A stretch of 42,641 bases of DNA from Bacteriovoracaceae bacterium (GCA_003245675.1 QKCN01000041.1:1-42641); one strand, 5' to 3'. Shown: positions 32,365-41,680, counted from the first letter of the stretch. Notes: generated from the sequence alone by a model not told the origin. Made by a program: numbers and translations.

Positions 32365-34977
32365 TTACTCTTCAGCTTTTTTCACTCTTAACCATGTTCT
32401 TTCATCGTTATAACGCAGTCCTTTATAGCGATCTTCTTTTGATTTACTCGATATTCCTTGATAGATCACATCGAGAATTTCATCTGAATTTTCAGATAGA
32501 GACAGCATCTTGTCGAGAGTGAGTTGATTTGATTCTTCGGTCGGACATTCTTTTCCGGCCACAAGATCTCGACATACTGCAGGCGCTTCTATCTTACTAA
32601 GTTGTTCATTTAAGCTTGTCGTTAAGCTTTTGAGCTTGTTTTTAAGAAGTTTCACGTTGGCTTCTTTTGTCTTTTTAATTTTAGCTGCATCATTGCCTGC
32701 CCCTGCAAATGCTGTACGATAGGAGGAATTAATGATTTTTGTAAAATTGAGTACGCTTTCATCTTTTGAATGATCCGCCAGTAATAAGCCTTTGTTGCCT
32801 TCTTCTTCTAGCTCAGACAGTAGGGAGAGCATTTTTAAGTCAGCATGACCTATGAGATAAGCTTCTTTTCCTTCCTCTTCATTGACTTGGGCATTGAGAA
32901 TGTCGCTCATATAAGGGAGCACTCTTGCTAATCCTTTACGCGAAAGGGGAGCCTCTTTAAAATATTTTAATGCAGCGGCTTTTTCTATTTCTTCTGGAGT
33001 TGCATTTTCTGATGGCACACTATTTTGCTCCGCAAGTAATTTATCAATTGTGCCTTCAAGACTTGTTACTGCTTTGCCGTCATCCGAAGCGAGACGTAGG
33101 TTTGCCCAAGCAAGGCGATGTAGGGTAATTTGGCCTTGCAGTTTAAGAATTTCTTGGATTGTCTCTTGACTGATATCAGCGCTTTTAAAAAGTTCTTGCA
33201 TGGCAGTCAAGCAGGCATTGAGTTTGTCATCTGTCTGAGCAGGAATATCTTCTGCCACTTTTGTTTCTTGCTCTGCGGCTACTTTTTCTTGCTCTTCCTC
33301 ATTTTTTTGTGCAAGAGCGGCATCTGCAGCCTCTTTTTGTTTTCGTTGTTCTTCTAATGTTTGCTGTTGGTCGAGCATCCCCGCTTTTTGCACAACTTCT
33401 TCAGGCGTAGTTTCTTCTTCTGGGGCAGTGACTACTTCTTCTGGTGCAGTGACTACTTCTTCTGGTGCAGTGACTACTTCTTCTGGTGCAGTCACTTTCT
33501 CTGAGGGGATGACTTCCGTTGCAGAACTAAGATTAAGTGTTTGAACTGCCGTTTCAGGCATTCCTCCTGAGTTGACTTTATTTGTGTCAATAGCTGTTAG
33601 ATCTGCTTTGGGGACAGCAAGACTATCCACAGGAGGTAGTTCTGGATTTGGTACAGCAAGACTATCCACAGGAGGTAGTTCTGGATTTGGTACAACAAGG
33701 CTATCAGCAGGCATTTCTGCAAGGTTCAGTTGCAGAAGGGGTGCCTCTGCATTATTTTTATTTTCTAAATCTGAAACCATTCCTCCAGGAGGAGGTCCCA
33801 TTTTATTTCCTCCTAGTGGAGGACCTTTTTTATTTTGTGCAACTTCTTCCTTTTGTTCACTTGGCCGAATGTTGCTTGCGCTCGCTCGCTTCTCCTTTAT
33901 CGCATCTAGCGTTGGATCACTTTCTTGAGTCTGCTTTTGTCCATATTCTAATACATAGTTATCAAATTCTTGCTCCATCGCAGCTTGTTCCTCTTCTACC
34001 TTTTCTTGCAGAATCGTCTTATTTATGGTGCTTACTGCCTTTTGAAGAAAAAGAGAGTTTGGCCCTTCTGTACAATTTAGTTTTGCCCTCTCTCCTCTTT
34101 CGACTTCGCATTTTACAAGATATTCTTTGAGTTCTTTTTCTAGGCTGCCAATCGTAAAATTGCTGAGGCCAGAGTTGAGAGATTCTTTAAATACTGTAAA
34201 AGCTGCGGCATTTTTGGCATCATACTCTTTTTCTGGGTGCTTAGCCTGTTCTTCAACTCTTTCAAATAAATTTTTGGTTTCTTTGGTTAGGTCAACATAT
34301 CGACCTGTTCTTGTTTTGATGTTGTTTTCCATTTCTTTTCTGAGAGCAGTTAGTTCTTCATCAAATTTTACCAAGTCAAACTGAGGGTCCACCTTAGCCT
34401 TGGCGAGACCTTGATTAAATTTTTGTAGCAATTCAGTGAGATCGTCTTTCGTTTTATCCATCACTGCATTATAGAAGGGGGTTGCCAGTTGTCTGGGAAC
34501 ATTTTCTACCGCAGTTTTTGGATTTTTGAAAGAATTCATGACTCTTGTATTTTCAATATCTTCTCTTGTCCTGTTGGGGTAGCGGTTGCTCATATAGGTG
34601 GAAAAAGTTTGTCCGCGGTAATCTTTATCATTCTTAATTTTATCGGTGATATATTTATCCGCATCATCTTTACTCATATCTGGATTATCATGTAATACTT
34701 TTCCTCTTAGAAGATAGCGATAGAAACCTTCTGGGTGCCATTGAGTTACATATAGTCCAGATGAAATAGATGTATAACTTCCTTCGGGCCCCGAATAACT
34801 AGAGGCGACTTGCCCTGCTCCTCCATCAGCTTGGTCTCCAAAGTAATCTGCAAGTGGCATTCCTTCCATTCCAACTAAATCTCTGGCTAGCTGGTCTTGG
34901 GGACTATAGTCTTGGGCCCATATAGCGGAGGAAAAAGTGATGCTTAAAATAACTAGAATTGCTTTTTTGAAATCCAT
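32365..34977 (-). CDS. Large exported protein with acidic/Pro tandem repeats and coiled-coil segments
   Basis: An 870-aa protein with a signal peptide ending near AIWAQ. ATG 34977 has GGGAGA 7 nt upstream and is preferred to an earlier in-frame start at 34992. The N-terminal ~340 residues are charged and helical. A central disordered part (about 350-560) carries PELPPVDSLAVPN repeats and VVTAPEE repeats. The C-terminal ~270 residues are again helical, with a pair of Cys in CRDLVAGKECP. No enzyme motif is visible and I recognise no family. The architecture, two helical domains joined by a repetitive Pro/Glu linker, suggests a structural periplasmic or surface protein. Confidence 0.65.
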   Translation of the reverse strand: MDFKKAILVILSITFSSAIWAQDYSPQDQLARDLVGMEGMPLADYFGDQADGGAGQVASSYSGPEGSYTSISSGLYVTQWHPEGFYRYLLRGKVLHDNPDMSKDDADKYITDKIKNDKDYRGQTFSTYMSNRYPNRTREDIENTRVMNSFKNPKTAVENVPRQLATPFYNAVMDKTKDDLTELLQKFNQGLAKAKVDPQFDLVKFDEELTALRKEMENNIKTRTGRYVDLTKETKNLFERVEEQAKHPEKEYDAKNAAAFTVFKESLNSGLSNFTIGSLEKELKEYLVKCEVERGERAKLNCTEGPNSLFLQKAVSTINKTILQEKVEEEQAAMEQEFDNYVLEYGQKQTQESDPTLDAIKEKRASASNIRPSEQKEEVAQNKKGPPLGGNKMGPPPGGMVSDLENKNNAEAPLLQLNLAEMPADSLVVPNPELPPVDSLAVPNPELPPVDSLAVPKADLTAIDTNKVNSGGMPETAVQTLNLSSATEVIPSEKVTAPEEVVTAPEEVVTAPEEVVTAPEEETTPEEVVQKAGMLDQQQTLEEQRKQKEAADAALAQKNEEEQEKVAAEQETKVAEDIPAQTDDKLNACLTAMQELFKSADISQETIQEILKLQGQITLHRLAWANLRLASDDGKAVTSLEGTIDKLLAEQNSVPSENATPEEIEKAAALKYFKEAPLSRKGLARVLPYMSDILNAQVNEEEGKEAYLIGHADLKMLSLLSELEEEGNKGLLLADHSKDESVLNFTKIINSSYRTAFAGAGNDAAKIKKTKEANVKLLKNKLKSLTTSLNEQLSKIEAPAVCRDLVAGKECPTEESNQLTLDKMLSLSENSDEILDVIYQGISSKSKEDRYKGLRYNDERTWLRVKKAEE
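33414..33497 (-). repeat. 21-nt tandem repeat encoding VVTAPEE, four copies
   Basis: Four adjacent 21-nt units; two are identical and the outer two carry a few changes. They encode an acidic VVTAPEE spacer in the 870-aa exported protein. Likely length-variable. Confidence 0.9.
33611..33711 (-). repeat. 39-nt tandem repeat encoding PELPPVDSLAVPN
   Basis: Two almost identical 39-nt units (33611-33649, 33650-33688) and a diverged partial third encode Pro-rich 13-residue repeats. They sit next to the VVTAPEE array in the same linker. Confidence 0.9.
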
Positions 34978-35074
34978 ACGACTGTCTCCCAAGATGGTAT
35001 TATCCGTAATGCTTATCGGAAGCTTTCAATTAAACTTGAGTTGATTGGTCGGATTACTTGGTAGCTGTCTGTTT

Positions 35075-36175
35075 TTATTGAAGATTGTAGAGCATTTCTC
35101 CTATTTCTGCTTTATCTCCGGGCAGGATATCAATATCAGCAAACTCAAAGCGTACAGTTATCTCCATTTGCTCATCACCCATATTCATTTTCGCTGGTCC
35201 AATGAAAAAGGGTGCTTCGCCTTGGCCGGAAACTTCAATACTTAAAATGGCTTCTTCTGCAGGCTTATTAATATCCCAAGCTTTTATTTGGTAATTGCCT
35301 TCCGCATCAAGTGGACTCAATTCATAAGCTTGAATGACATGAATCTGTCCCATATGAGAGAACGTTTTTTTGAAAAAGCCTTGTTCCTTTTTCATTTGTT
35401 CAATTTCTTCTTTCATGGCATCACAGTCGTTTGGCTTGATTTTGCAGTATTCTGCAACAACTTTGGAGAGGATGCGTTCTTCATTTGAATGAGATCCTGA
35501 GACATAAATAATTGGGTTGTATCCACGCGAAAGGGCTTTTTGAAGTTTGCGGTAGAGGAGTCTTGCCTTTCTTTTATTAAATTGATTAAGAGTTGTTGTA
35601 AAAACGCCAATTCCATCAAGAGTGACATTTTTAAGGGCCCATTGATCAATAATATGTTTTTTAATATAGCTTCCTATTTCTTCGTCAGAGGAAAATTCAT
35701 GGAGATTGGCAAAACCTGGAATGATTTGCGGTTTATTGTTCGCGATAGCATCAATCGCCTCTCTATAGCTTATCAGATCGAGAGATGGAAGATCTGGACG
35801 GAAAGTTGCAAGCATATTAAATTTTCTAAGAACTACGGTAAATCCAAGGCAAAAGCCAAAATTACGAATAGCAAGATTTTCGATATCTTTACTCGAATTA
35901 ACAAATGGAAAAGAGTTTTCATGCAGCGGAATGCGGTGGAGATCTTTTTGCTGGAATGCTCGAAAAGAGGAAGTACTGTAGTAGGTTTCAAAAAAGAAGC
36001 TACTTATCTGGTTTACCTGTTTAAAGAAGCTATTATGTGCAGCATAGGGAGCGAGTAATTCCTTTTGCTCAATGGGTAATTTCTCTTCCGGAATGGACCA
36101 AAAGGGACCTTTTTGGTTATGGGACGCAAATACTGAATTCATTAGTAAAAGTCCAAAAATCATGAATTTAATCAT
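35075..36175 (-). CDS. Exported protein, putative papain-like fold
   Basis: A 366-aa protein with a signal peptide ending at VFA (17). ATG 36175 has AAGGAAAC upstream and is preferred to the longer frame to 36205. FGFCLGFTVV (Cys109), MGQIHVIQAYEL (His279) and IKAWDINKPA (Asp301) follow the order Cys-His-Asp, with 'H-x4-Y ... D-x-N-x-P' typical of papain-like secreted proteins that hold the acidic residue before Asn-x-Pro. Sequence conservation is weak and I cannot confirm catalysis. It is divergent from the small gene at 36359. Confidence 0.5.
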   Translation of the reverse strand: MIKFMIFGLLLMNSVFASHNQKGPFWSIPEEKLPIEQKELLAPYAAHNSFFKQVNQISSFFFETYYSTSSFRAFQQKDLHRIPLHENSFPFVNSSKDIENLAIRNFGFCLGFTVVLRKFNMLATFRPDLPSLDLISYREAIDAIANNKPQIIPGFANLHEFSSDEEIGSYIKKHIIDQWALKNVTLDGIGVFTTTLNQFNKRKARLLYRKLQKALSRGYNPIIYVSGSHSNEERILSKVVAEYCKIKPNDCDAMKEEIEQMKKEQGFFKKTFSHMGQIHVIQAYELSPLDAEGNYQIKAWDINKPAEEAILSIEVSGQGEAPFFIGPAKMNMGDEQMEITVRFEFADIDILPGDKAEIGEMLYNLQ

Positions 36176-36358
36176 TTTATGTTTCCTTGGTTTAAATATT
36201 TGCATCCTAGCTATCTTATTAAGGGCAAAAAGTCTGCTCCGGCGTGTAAAAAATTCATTTCTCGTAGTTGAAGGTTCTCTGTGGAGAAGAATAGAGTTAT
36301 GAAGACTCTCATCTGAAACTTATTGATACAGATATATAAATTAGAATTTGGAGGGATT

Positions 36359-36733
36359 ATGAAAAAATTATTAGTTGTGGCTTTGTGCTTATTTTCAATC
36401 GCAGCTTGGTCACGAGATGAGACAACGTGGAGTAAAGCAAGCCCCCTTGTTAAAAAACAGCTTTATAAATACTTAGTGATTGCTGATTATATTGAGTATG
36501 GTGATAATCCACTAAATGCTTTGGATGAGGATTGGATTAAGGTTTGGAAAGTAAAATGTGAAAATGGTAAAACCTATGATTATATCATGTCCTATGCCGG
36601 AGACACCGAGTTCGGCCCTCTCTATGTTCCCGGAACTTTGAAACTTGTTGGTGAGATTAGTGATGGTGATGCAGCATTAGTTTATTTTAAAACAGGCGAA
36701 AAACGTTGGATTGATTGTTACAAAACAAGATAA
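36359..36733 (+). CDS. Small exported protein of unknown function
   Basis: A 124-aa protein; ATG 36359 is preceded by GGAGG, so the upstream in-frame ATG 36323 was rejected. The signal peptide ends at AWS (18). The mature part has two Cys (VKCENGKTYDY and WIDCYKTR) that could pair, and Trp/Tyr-rich strands. No family recognised. It ends in a strong terminator, so it is a single-gene transcript with its own promoter in the 183-nt region upstream. Confidence 0.7.
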   Translation: MKKLLVVALCLFSIAAWSRDETTWSKASPLVKKQLYKYLVIADYIEYGDNPLNALDEDWIKVWKVKCENGKTYDYIMSYAGDTEFGPLYVPGTLKLVGEISDGDAALVYFKTGEKRWIDCYKTR

Positions 36734-36740
36734 TTAAAAT

Positions 36741-36771
36741 AAAAAAGCCCCCTTCTTCTGGGGGCTTTTTT
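36741..36771. terminator. Bidirectional terminator between two convergent genes
   Basis: AAAAAAGCCCCC and GGGGGCTTTTTT form a perfect 12-bp stem with a 7-nt loop, with A- and T-runs on both sides. It serves the small exported gene on the plus strand and the kinase-like gene on the minus strand. Confidence 0.95.
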
Positions 36772-36777
36772 GTTTGT

Positions 36778-38550
36778 TTAAGGTTTAAATTTACAATTGG
36801 ATAGAGGCTTGAAATCCCATTTGCCTCTCAAGTTGCGCTCTAGTCCTGATGGGAAACGATGTTTTTCTAAAAGATTAATGATAATCGACTTTTCGCACGA
36901 GACAATTTCTCCCTTCTTAATCACTGAATCCTCAATATGTCCTTGCTGAGCAGCCATTTGTAGTTCTCGTTGAGGAATTTGAAACTCTTTTGAAATTTTG
37001 GTAATTGCTTCGGGGCTTGAAAGATCAAAAGAGATATTGGGAACGGGAATTTGAATGTCCTCTTCAGAGAGTTCAAAGGCAAAGAGTAAATCATTGCGTC
37101 TTTGCTTGAGTTTATAAGCAAAAGTTGCTTGCATAAAATTTGGCCAAGGAATGCTGCTCACTGCCATATCAATATCTTGATCACTAAGTTGTAAAAGAGA
37201 GCGTGCCATATTTTTAGCCTCTTCCGCGCTGGTGCTATTCCATAGTTTGGGCTTGTAGTAGCGAAATACTTTAAAGATGAGTTTATTTTTTTTCTTTTTA
37301 AAGAAATTATTCCCTACGGTGAAAGCATTGAGATCTCTTGGGCGTCTCATCTGACCAAAAGATGCCCCATTGTCGTGCTGATATTCTACATATTCATATT
37401 GCTCATCAATTGGGTTGTAGAGCAACGCATTTCTATTGTTTTGATCTTTGTTGTCCATATTAGCAATGAGTAGATTAAAAACGATCAGGGATTTAGCCAC
37501 ATCATCGTATTCTGTACCCAAGAGAGAAAAGGGGACAGGACCTCCTCTTATGAGAACATCTTCTCCTTGGAATTCTGTAATCGAACTTTTAAAAGTGACA
37601 TAAGTGCGTCCATAGAGGTTTTTTGTGCGATATTTCTTTTTCCCATGTGGAAGGCTGCTTAGGATACTTTGAGCATTTTCCTCTGTGATAATTCCGCTAT
37701 CTTCTATAAATTCATCGATGCGGAATTTGTATTTAGATTTCAAAAGGCAACTTTTAAAAAGAGCAATAGTGTTGACGTGCTCACAACTTCCTTTTTGGGA
37801 GTTGTCTTCTAAAATAAGAGTCACTCCTTTGTTTCCGGCAGGATGAGCATAGACTAGGTCGGTAAATTTTCCTCCCATATTGAGATAGAGCCTATTGGCA
37901 ACTGGCTCCGTGAATACTTCTCGCCCCCATTTTAGCTTCCATTTTACTCCGAAAGCATCTTTGGCTGTGATTTTGGGATTGGTTGCAGTGTCTTTTATTT
38001 TAGAAAAGAAGAGCACTCGTTGAGCATCTTGCAGCTTGTATTTTGTTTCTAGCGTATGAGATAGACCTGCTTCAAAAAAGGATTCTAGTTCTTGCCAACG
38101 ATTTTTATTAATCGTGGCAGTCCAAGCAGGGTGCACCTGATTGATATTGAAAGATGATTCTTTTCCTGATTTTTTGATTTTAATTCTTTTGCCTTTGGCG
38201 ATATCAATAAATAGCTGAAGGTCGTATTCTGATGGTGCAAAATCGTCGGCATAAATGGAATATAGGATGCGTAAAGGAAGATAAAATTGTTGCAGCGGAC
38301 TAAAGTCAGAATCATTGAGAATCATCATTGCCTTATCGATGAATTTGCTTTTCTTTTCTTCATCTCCAAAGTGCTCTTGCTCTGCCTTCAAAAGAAGGGA
38401 CTCTATTTGAGTATTTTGTAGAGTTGGATTTTCAAAAGTAATCCCTTGCTCTTGTAGATAATATTCAAATTTTTTGACTCTGCTGGTGTAATTTTCTTGT
38501 GCAAAGGCAAAAGATGTCCAAATGAAAAGGAGTATTATTAAATTTTTCAT
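36778..38550 (-). CDS. Secreted kinase-like protein (HipA/PI4K/CotH-type catalytic pattern)
   Basis: A 590-aa protein with a signal peptide ending at AFAQ. The middle shows an atypical-kinase pattern: a Lys-rich strand in DAFGVKWKLKWG (candidate ATP Lys 205 or 207), Glu215, then a catalytic-loop-like NLLIANMDNKDQNNRN (359-374; Asp366/Asp369 and Asn374), followed about 18 residues later by a metal motif HDNGASFG (392-399) in place of DFG or 'iDhG.sF'. Order and spacing match kinases of the HipA, PI3/4-kinase and CotH groups. A secreted kinase would act on periplasmic, extracellular or host targets. Identity by motif only. Helical domains lie before 190 and after 440. Confidence 0.6.
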   Translation of the reverse strand: MKNLIILLFIWTSFAFAQENYTSRVKKFEYYLQEQGITFENPTLQNTQIESLLLKAEQEHFGDEEKKSKFIDKAMMILNDSDFSPLQQFYLPLRILYSIYADDFAPSEYDLQLFIDIAKGKRIKIKKSGKESSFNINQVHPAWTATINKNRWQELESFFEAGLSHTLETKYKLQDAQRVLFFSKIKDTATNPKITAKDAFGVKWKLKWGREVFTEPVANRLYLNMGGKFTDLVYAHPAGNKGVTLILEDNSQKGSCEHVNTIALFKSCLLKSKYKFRIDEFIEDSGIITEENAQSILSSLPHGKKKYRTKNLYGRTYVTFKSSITEFQGEDVLIRGGPVPFSLLGTEYDDVAKSLIVFNLLIANMDNKDQNNRNALLYNPIDEQYEYVEYQHDNGASFGQMRRPRDLNAFTVGNNFFKKKKNKLIFKVFRYYKPKLWNSTSAEEAKNMARSLLQLSDQDIDMAVSSIPWPNFMQATFAYKLKQRRNDLLFAFELSEEDIQIPVPNISFDLSSPEAITKISKEFQIPQRELQMAAQQGHIEDSVIKKGEIVSCEKSIIINLLEKHRFPSGLERNLRGKWDFKPLSNCKFKP

Positions 38551-38682
38551 CCTTAATAACTAAGCAAAATTTATGCCATGTTTTTCAAGTGTTTTTAGCG
38601 ATTTATACAATTTTGATTGTCTTGGAATTGACTATTGTCAAGGAAAGCAACACAATGGCCCTAAACCAAGACTGAGGATTTT

Positions 38683-40059
38683 ATGTTTTTATCTGTTTTT
38701 AATTTATTTAATATTGGAATTGGCCCTTCTAGCTCTCACACCGTAGGACCTATGCGGGCCGCAAATTTTTTCATTGAAAAGCTTAAATTGCATAGGCATT
38801 TTGATGAGCTTGATCAAGTCCAGGTACGTCTTTGTGGTTCTCTCTCTTTAACTGGCGAAGGTCACGGAACTAATCGTGCGGTTTTAGCTGGTCTTTCGGG
38901 AAAAAAACCTGAGACCGCTTTGCCTGAAGAAGTCAAAGAGGCTATAGGGCTGGTCAGAGCATCGCAAAGCCTAAGCCTTAATGGGGAAAAAGAAATTCAA
39001 TTTGATATTGATCGCGATCTTATCTTTCAAGATGAGAGTCTTCCTTTCCATCCCAACGGCATGATTTTTTATGCATATCAAAAAGGAAATTTACTATATG
39101 AGAAAGTGTTTTACTCTGTTGGTGGAGGATTCATCGTGGGGCATAAATCGGCCCAAGAGGATATGCTGCATACAGGAGTGGAAGTAAAGCCTCCTTTTGT
39201 GTTTGAAAACATGGATCAGCTTTTAAAGCTCTGTAGAAAGCACAAGATGAGTATTTGGCAGATTACATTGGAAAACGAAAAGATATTGCGTCCCGAAAAA
39301 CGTATTGATGAAAAACTTGATGAGATTTGGCAAGTCATGCGTGCCTGTATAAAGCGAGGGATTAAAGCGGAAGGAACTCTTCCGGGACGCTATGCCGTCA
39401 AACGCAGGGCAAAAGGTATTTATCGCAAACTTAAATCACATCCCGAAGCTTCCTTACGTGATCCTTTGACGATTATTGATTGGGTGAACCTCTATGCTTT
39501 AGCCGTCAATGAAGAAAATGCTGATGGAGGACGTGTTGTGACAGCGCCCACCAATGGCGCCGCAGGAATTGTTCCTGCAGTTGCTCGTTACCATGAAAAA
39601 TTTTGCAGCAACCGTGGCTTTGAGGACATTAAGCGCTTTCTGCTCACCGCTGGGGCCATTGGATTACTTTATAAAAGAAATGCTTCCATTTCTGGTGCGG
39701 AAGTCGGGTGCCAGGGGGAAGTGGGAGTCGCTTGCTCCATGGCCGCAGCAGGTCTTACCGAGGTCTTAGGTGGAACACCCGAACAAGTGGAAAATGCCGC
39801 TGAGGTGGCCATGGAACACAATCTGGGATTAACTTGTGATCCCGTTGATGGACAAGTCCAGCTTCCCTGCATTGAACGCAATGCCATGGGGGCCGTTAAA
39901 GCTATTAATGCTGCCCGTATTGCTTTGCGAGGCAATGGAAAGCATTTTGTCTCTTTAGATGAAGTCATGAAAACGATGAAAGAGACTGGTCTTGATATGA
40001 AAGACAAATATAAAGAAACGGCCAAGGGTGGCTTGGCAGTCAATGTGACGGAATGTTAA
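38683..40059 (+). CDS. sdaA: L-serine dehydratase (iron-sulphur type, single chain)
   Basis: Deaminates L-serine to pyruvate and ammonia in the cytoplasm. The 458-aa protein joins the beta and alpha parts in one chain, as in E. coli SdaA. It starts [16 protein letters not shown] and has [45 protein letters not shown] and NAMGAVKA, which include the cluster Cys residues. GAGGA precedes ATG. It stands alone; a hairpin follows 19 nt after the stop. It fits the amino-acid catabolism seen at 2961-6210. Confidence 0.96.
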   Translation: MFLSVFNLFNIGIGPSSSHTVGPMRAANFFIEKLKLHRHFDELDQVQVRLCGSLSLTGEGHGTNRAVLAGLSGKKPETALPEEVKEAIGLVRASQSLSLNGEKEIQFDIDRDLIFQDESLPFHPNGMIFYAYQKGNLLYEKVFYSVGGGFIVGHKSAQEDMLHTGVEVKPPFVFENMDQLLKLCRKHKMSIWQITLENEKILRPEKRIDEKLDEIWQVMRACIKRGIKAEGTLPGRYAVKRRAKGIYRKLKSHPEASLRDPLTIIDWVNLYALAVNEENADGGRVVTAPTNGAAGIVPAVARYHEKFCSNRGFEDIKRFLLTAGAIGLLYKRNASISGAEVGCQGEVGVACSMAAAGLTEVLGGTPEQVENAAEVAMEHNLGLTCDPVDGQVQLPCIERNAMGAVKAINAARIALRGNGKHFVSLDEVMKTMKETGLDMKDKYKETAKGGLAVNVTEC

Positions 40060-40077
40060 GAATAATTGATGACTCAG

Positions 40078-40108
40078 AAGACATCTTTTTCATTGAAAAC
40101 GATGTCTT
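40078..40108. promoter_or_regulatory. Two-part hairpin between sdaA and the XRE regulator gene
   Basis: AAGACATC / GATGTCTT (8 bp) encloses TTTTC / GAAAA (5 bp) with one mismatch and a 3-nt loop. It may terminate sdaA, though no T-run follows. It also lies 18 nt before the start of a DNA-binding regulator that has no Shine-Dalgarno, so it could be that regulator's own operator. A competing stem uses GATGTC with GGCATC downstream. Confidence 0.5.
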
Positions 40109-40126
40109 GTATGGCATCATTTATTT

Positions 40127-40615
40127 ATGGCAAATTCAAAAGAACAAAGAAAAACTCAAAGGCGTTTTTTAGATACAAAGCTAAGTAATGCTTTTCGTGC
40201 AGGAACCTTGTCTCTTGCACCTCCGCGCGCAGGCTGGTTGCGCTCTATTCGTGAAGCTTTAGGCATTAGCTCTCGTCTTTTGGCCAAAAGGCTGGGAATC
40301 GATATGTCTGCAGTTCTACGATTGGAAGAGCGCGAGAAACAGAAAAAGGTCAGCCTTGAAACTTTGGAGCGTGCTGCGCGCGCCATGGATTGTCGTCTGG
40401 TTTATGCCATTGTCCCTGTCAATGATGAAGAATCTCTGGATGATATTTTAGAGCGTCGTTCTCTTAGGGTGGCAGAAAAGATTATAGAAGAGGTTGATCA
40501 CAGTATGCGTCTTGAAAAGCAGAGTATTAGTGATCAGGAAAATTATGTGCAGCTAAAGCGTCTTGCGTTCGAGTTAAAAGAAAAGCTCGATGCTCGCTTA
40601 TGGAAGGATCTTTAG
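40127..40615 (+). CDS. 'Mobile mystery protein A', XRE-family DNA-binding protein
   Basis: A 162-aa protein whose N-terminal half matches mobile mystery protein A: QRRFLDTKL, then LAPPRAGWLRSIREALGISSRLLAKRLGIDMSAVLRLEEREKQKKVSLETLERAARAMDC, a helix-turn-helix of the Cro/CI type (about 40-85). The C-terminal half is a charged helix. In the known family this gene always precedes protein B (Fic) and is thought to act as its regulator or antitoxin. The stop overlaps the next start by one base. No Shine-Dalgarno precedes ATG 40127, so translation may be leaderless or weak. Confidence 0.88.
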   Translation: MANSKEQRKTQRRFLDTKLSNAFRAGTLSLAPPRAGWLRSIREALGISSRLLAKRLGIDMSAVLRLEEREKQKKVSLETLERAARAMDCRLVYAIVPVNDEESLDDILERRSLRVAEKIIEEVDHSMRLEKQSISDQENYVQLKRLAFELKEKLDARLWKDL

Positions 40616-41235
40616 TGGTCAAGCGTTTGCTAAAAATTGATTATCCTTTTGGGGCAACTACCCTTGATCCCAATGAGTTGGAAGGTTTGATCACTTTGTA
40701 TATATCAAGTCAAGGAGAGCTTCATGCCCTCGAACAAGAAAATATTATCGAAGCAAAACTATGGGCCCAAAACAAAAAACGAAGTAATGAAGAAATTCTT
40801 TGTGACACTTTTGTAAAAAAGTTGCATTTGCATATGTTTCAAAATGTATGGAAATGGGCAGGGGTTTTTCGTTTGAGCGAAAAATCAATTGGTGTTTCTT
40901 GGACTCAAATTCCCATGGAACTGAAAAAGCTTTTAGACGATGTTCTTTTTTGGATTGAACATCAAAGCTATTCTTGGGATGAAATAGGGGCACGATTTCA
41001 TCATCGCCTTGTTTTGATTCATCCATTCCCTAACGGAAATGGACGTCATGCGCGCTTGATGACAGACATTTTGCTAGAAGCAAATGGATTAGGGCCATTT
41101 TCTTGGGGATGGAATTTGCATAAGAACTCTCTTGATGAAGATGAAGAGAGTATGGCCCGGACTGAGTACATTGCCGCCTTAAGAGAAGCTGATCAGAAAA
41201 AGATGGGGCGCTTACTGCGTTTTGTTCGCTCCTAA
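40615..41235 (+). CDS. 'Mobile mystery protein B', Fic-domain protein
   Basis: A 206-aa protein with a complete Fic core, HPFPNGNGRHAR (136-147), which in the family transfers AMP or another nucleotide-derived group to target proteins. The N-terminus YPFGATTLDPNELEGLI is the hallmark of mobile mystery protein B. I see no [S/T]xxxE[G/N] inhibitory helix in it, so control would have to come from protein A or elsewhere. GTG 40615 with AAGGA 6 nt upstream is preferred. ATG 40600 would add five residues but lies in protein A and has no ribosome site. Likely the toxin-like half of a two-gene module. Confidence 0.9.
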   Translation: MVKRLLKIDYPFGATTLDPNELEGLITLYISSQGELHALEQENIIEAKLWAQNKKRSNEEILCDTFVKKLHLHMFQNVWKWAGVFRLSEKSIGVSWTQIPMELKKLLDDVLFWIEHQSYSWDEIGARFHHRLVLIHPFPNGNGRHARLMTDILLEANGLGPFSWGWNLHKNSLDEDEESMARTEYIAALREADQKKMGRLLRFVRS

Positions 41236-41239
41236 TTTA

Positions 41240-41680
41240 TCAATCTTCTAAATATTTTCTAAAAATGGCCAAGTGGATATCACCTTGACTGATGATCCCA
41301 ATTAATTTTCCTTCGCTGTCTATCACGGGAACGCGTCGAATTTTTTTGAGCATCATTAAAGATGCAATTTTTAAGATTCTATCATTCAAGCTGGCCGTAA
41401 TAAGGGTGGTAGACATAATTGTTTCCACTTTGTCATCCATGATGTCTTTGTAGCGTTCTTCATTGTAGGCAGAACAACCATACTCATTGTACTCTTCAGG
41501 GCTCAGATACATTGCTCGTAGTACGTCTTTTTCGGAGACGACACCAATGAGCTTATTGTCATCATCGACGACAGGAAGACCACTAATTTTATTCCAACAG
41601 AGAAGCTGCATAACTTTTTTTAAAGAGTCATCAGCTTTGACTGTGAGTATATGCTTTTCTAAAACATCTTTAATTTTCAT
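41240..41680 (-). CDS. Tandem CBS-domain protein
   Basis: A 146-aa cytoplasmic protein made of two CBS motifs (about 1-60 and 80-140): LCWNKISGLPVVDDDNKLIGVVSEKDVL and MLKKIRRVPVIDSEGKLIGIISQGDIHLA. Such Bateman modules bind adenine nucleotides and regulate partners. No other domain is attached. GGGAGAAG lies before ATG. It converges on the Fic gene with 4 nt between stops. The regulated target is unknown. Confidence 0.93.
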   Translation of the reverse strand: MKIKDVLEKHILTVKADDSLKKVMQLLCWNKISGLPVVDDDNKLIGVVSEKDVLRAMYLSPEEYNEYGCSAYNEERYKDIMDDKVETIMSTTLITASLNDRILKIASLMMLKKIRRVPVIDSEGKLIGIISQGDIHLAIFRKYLED

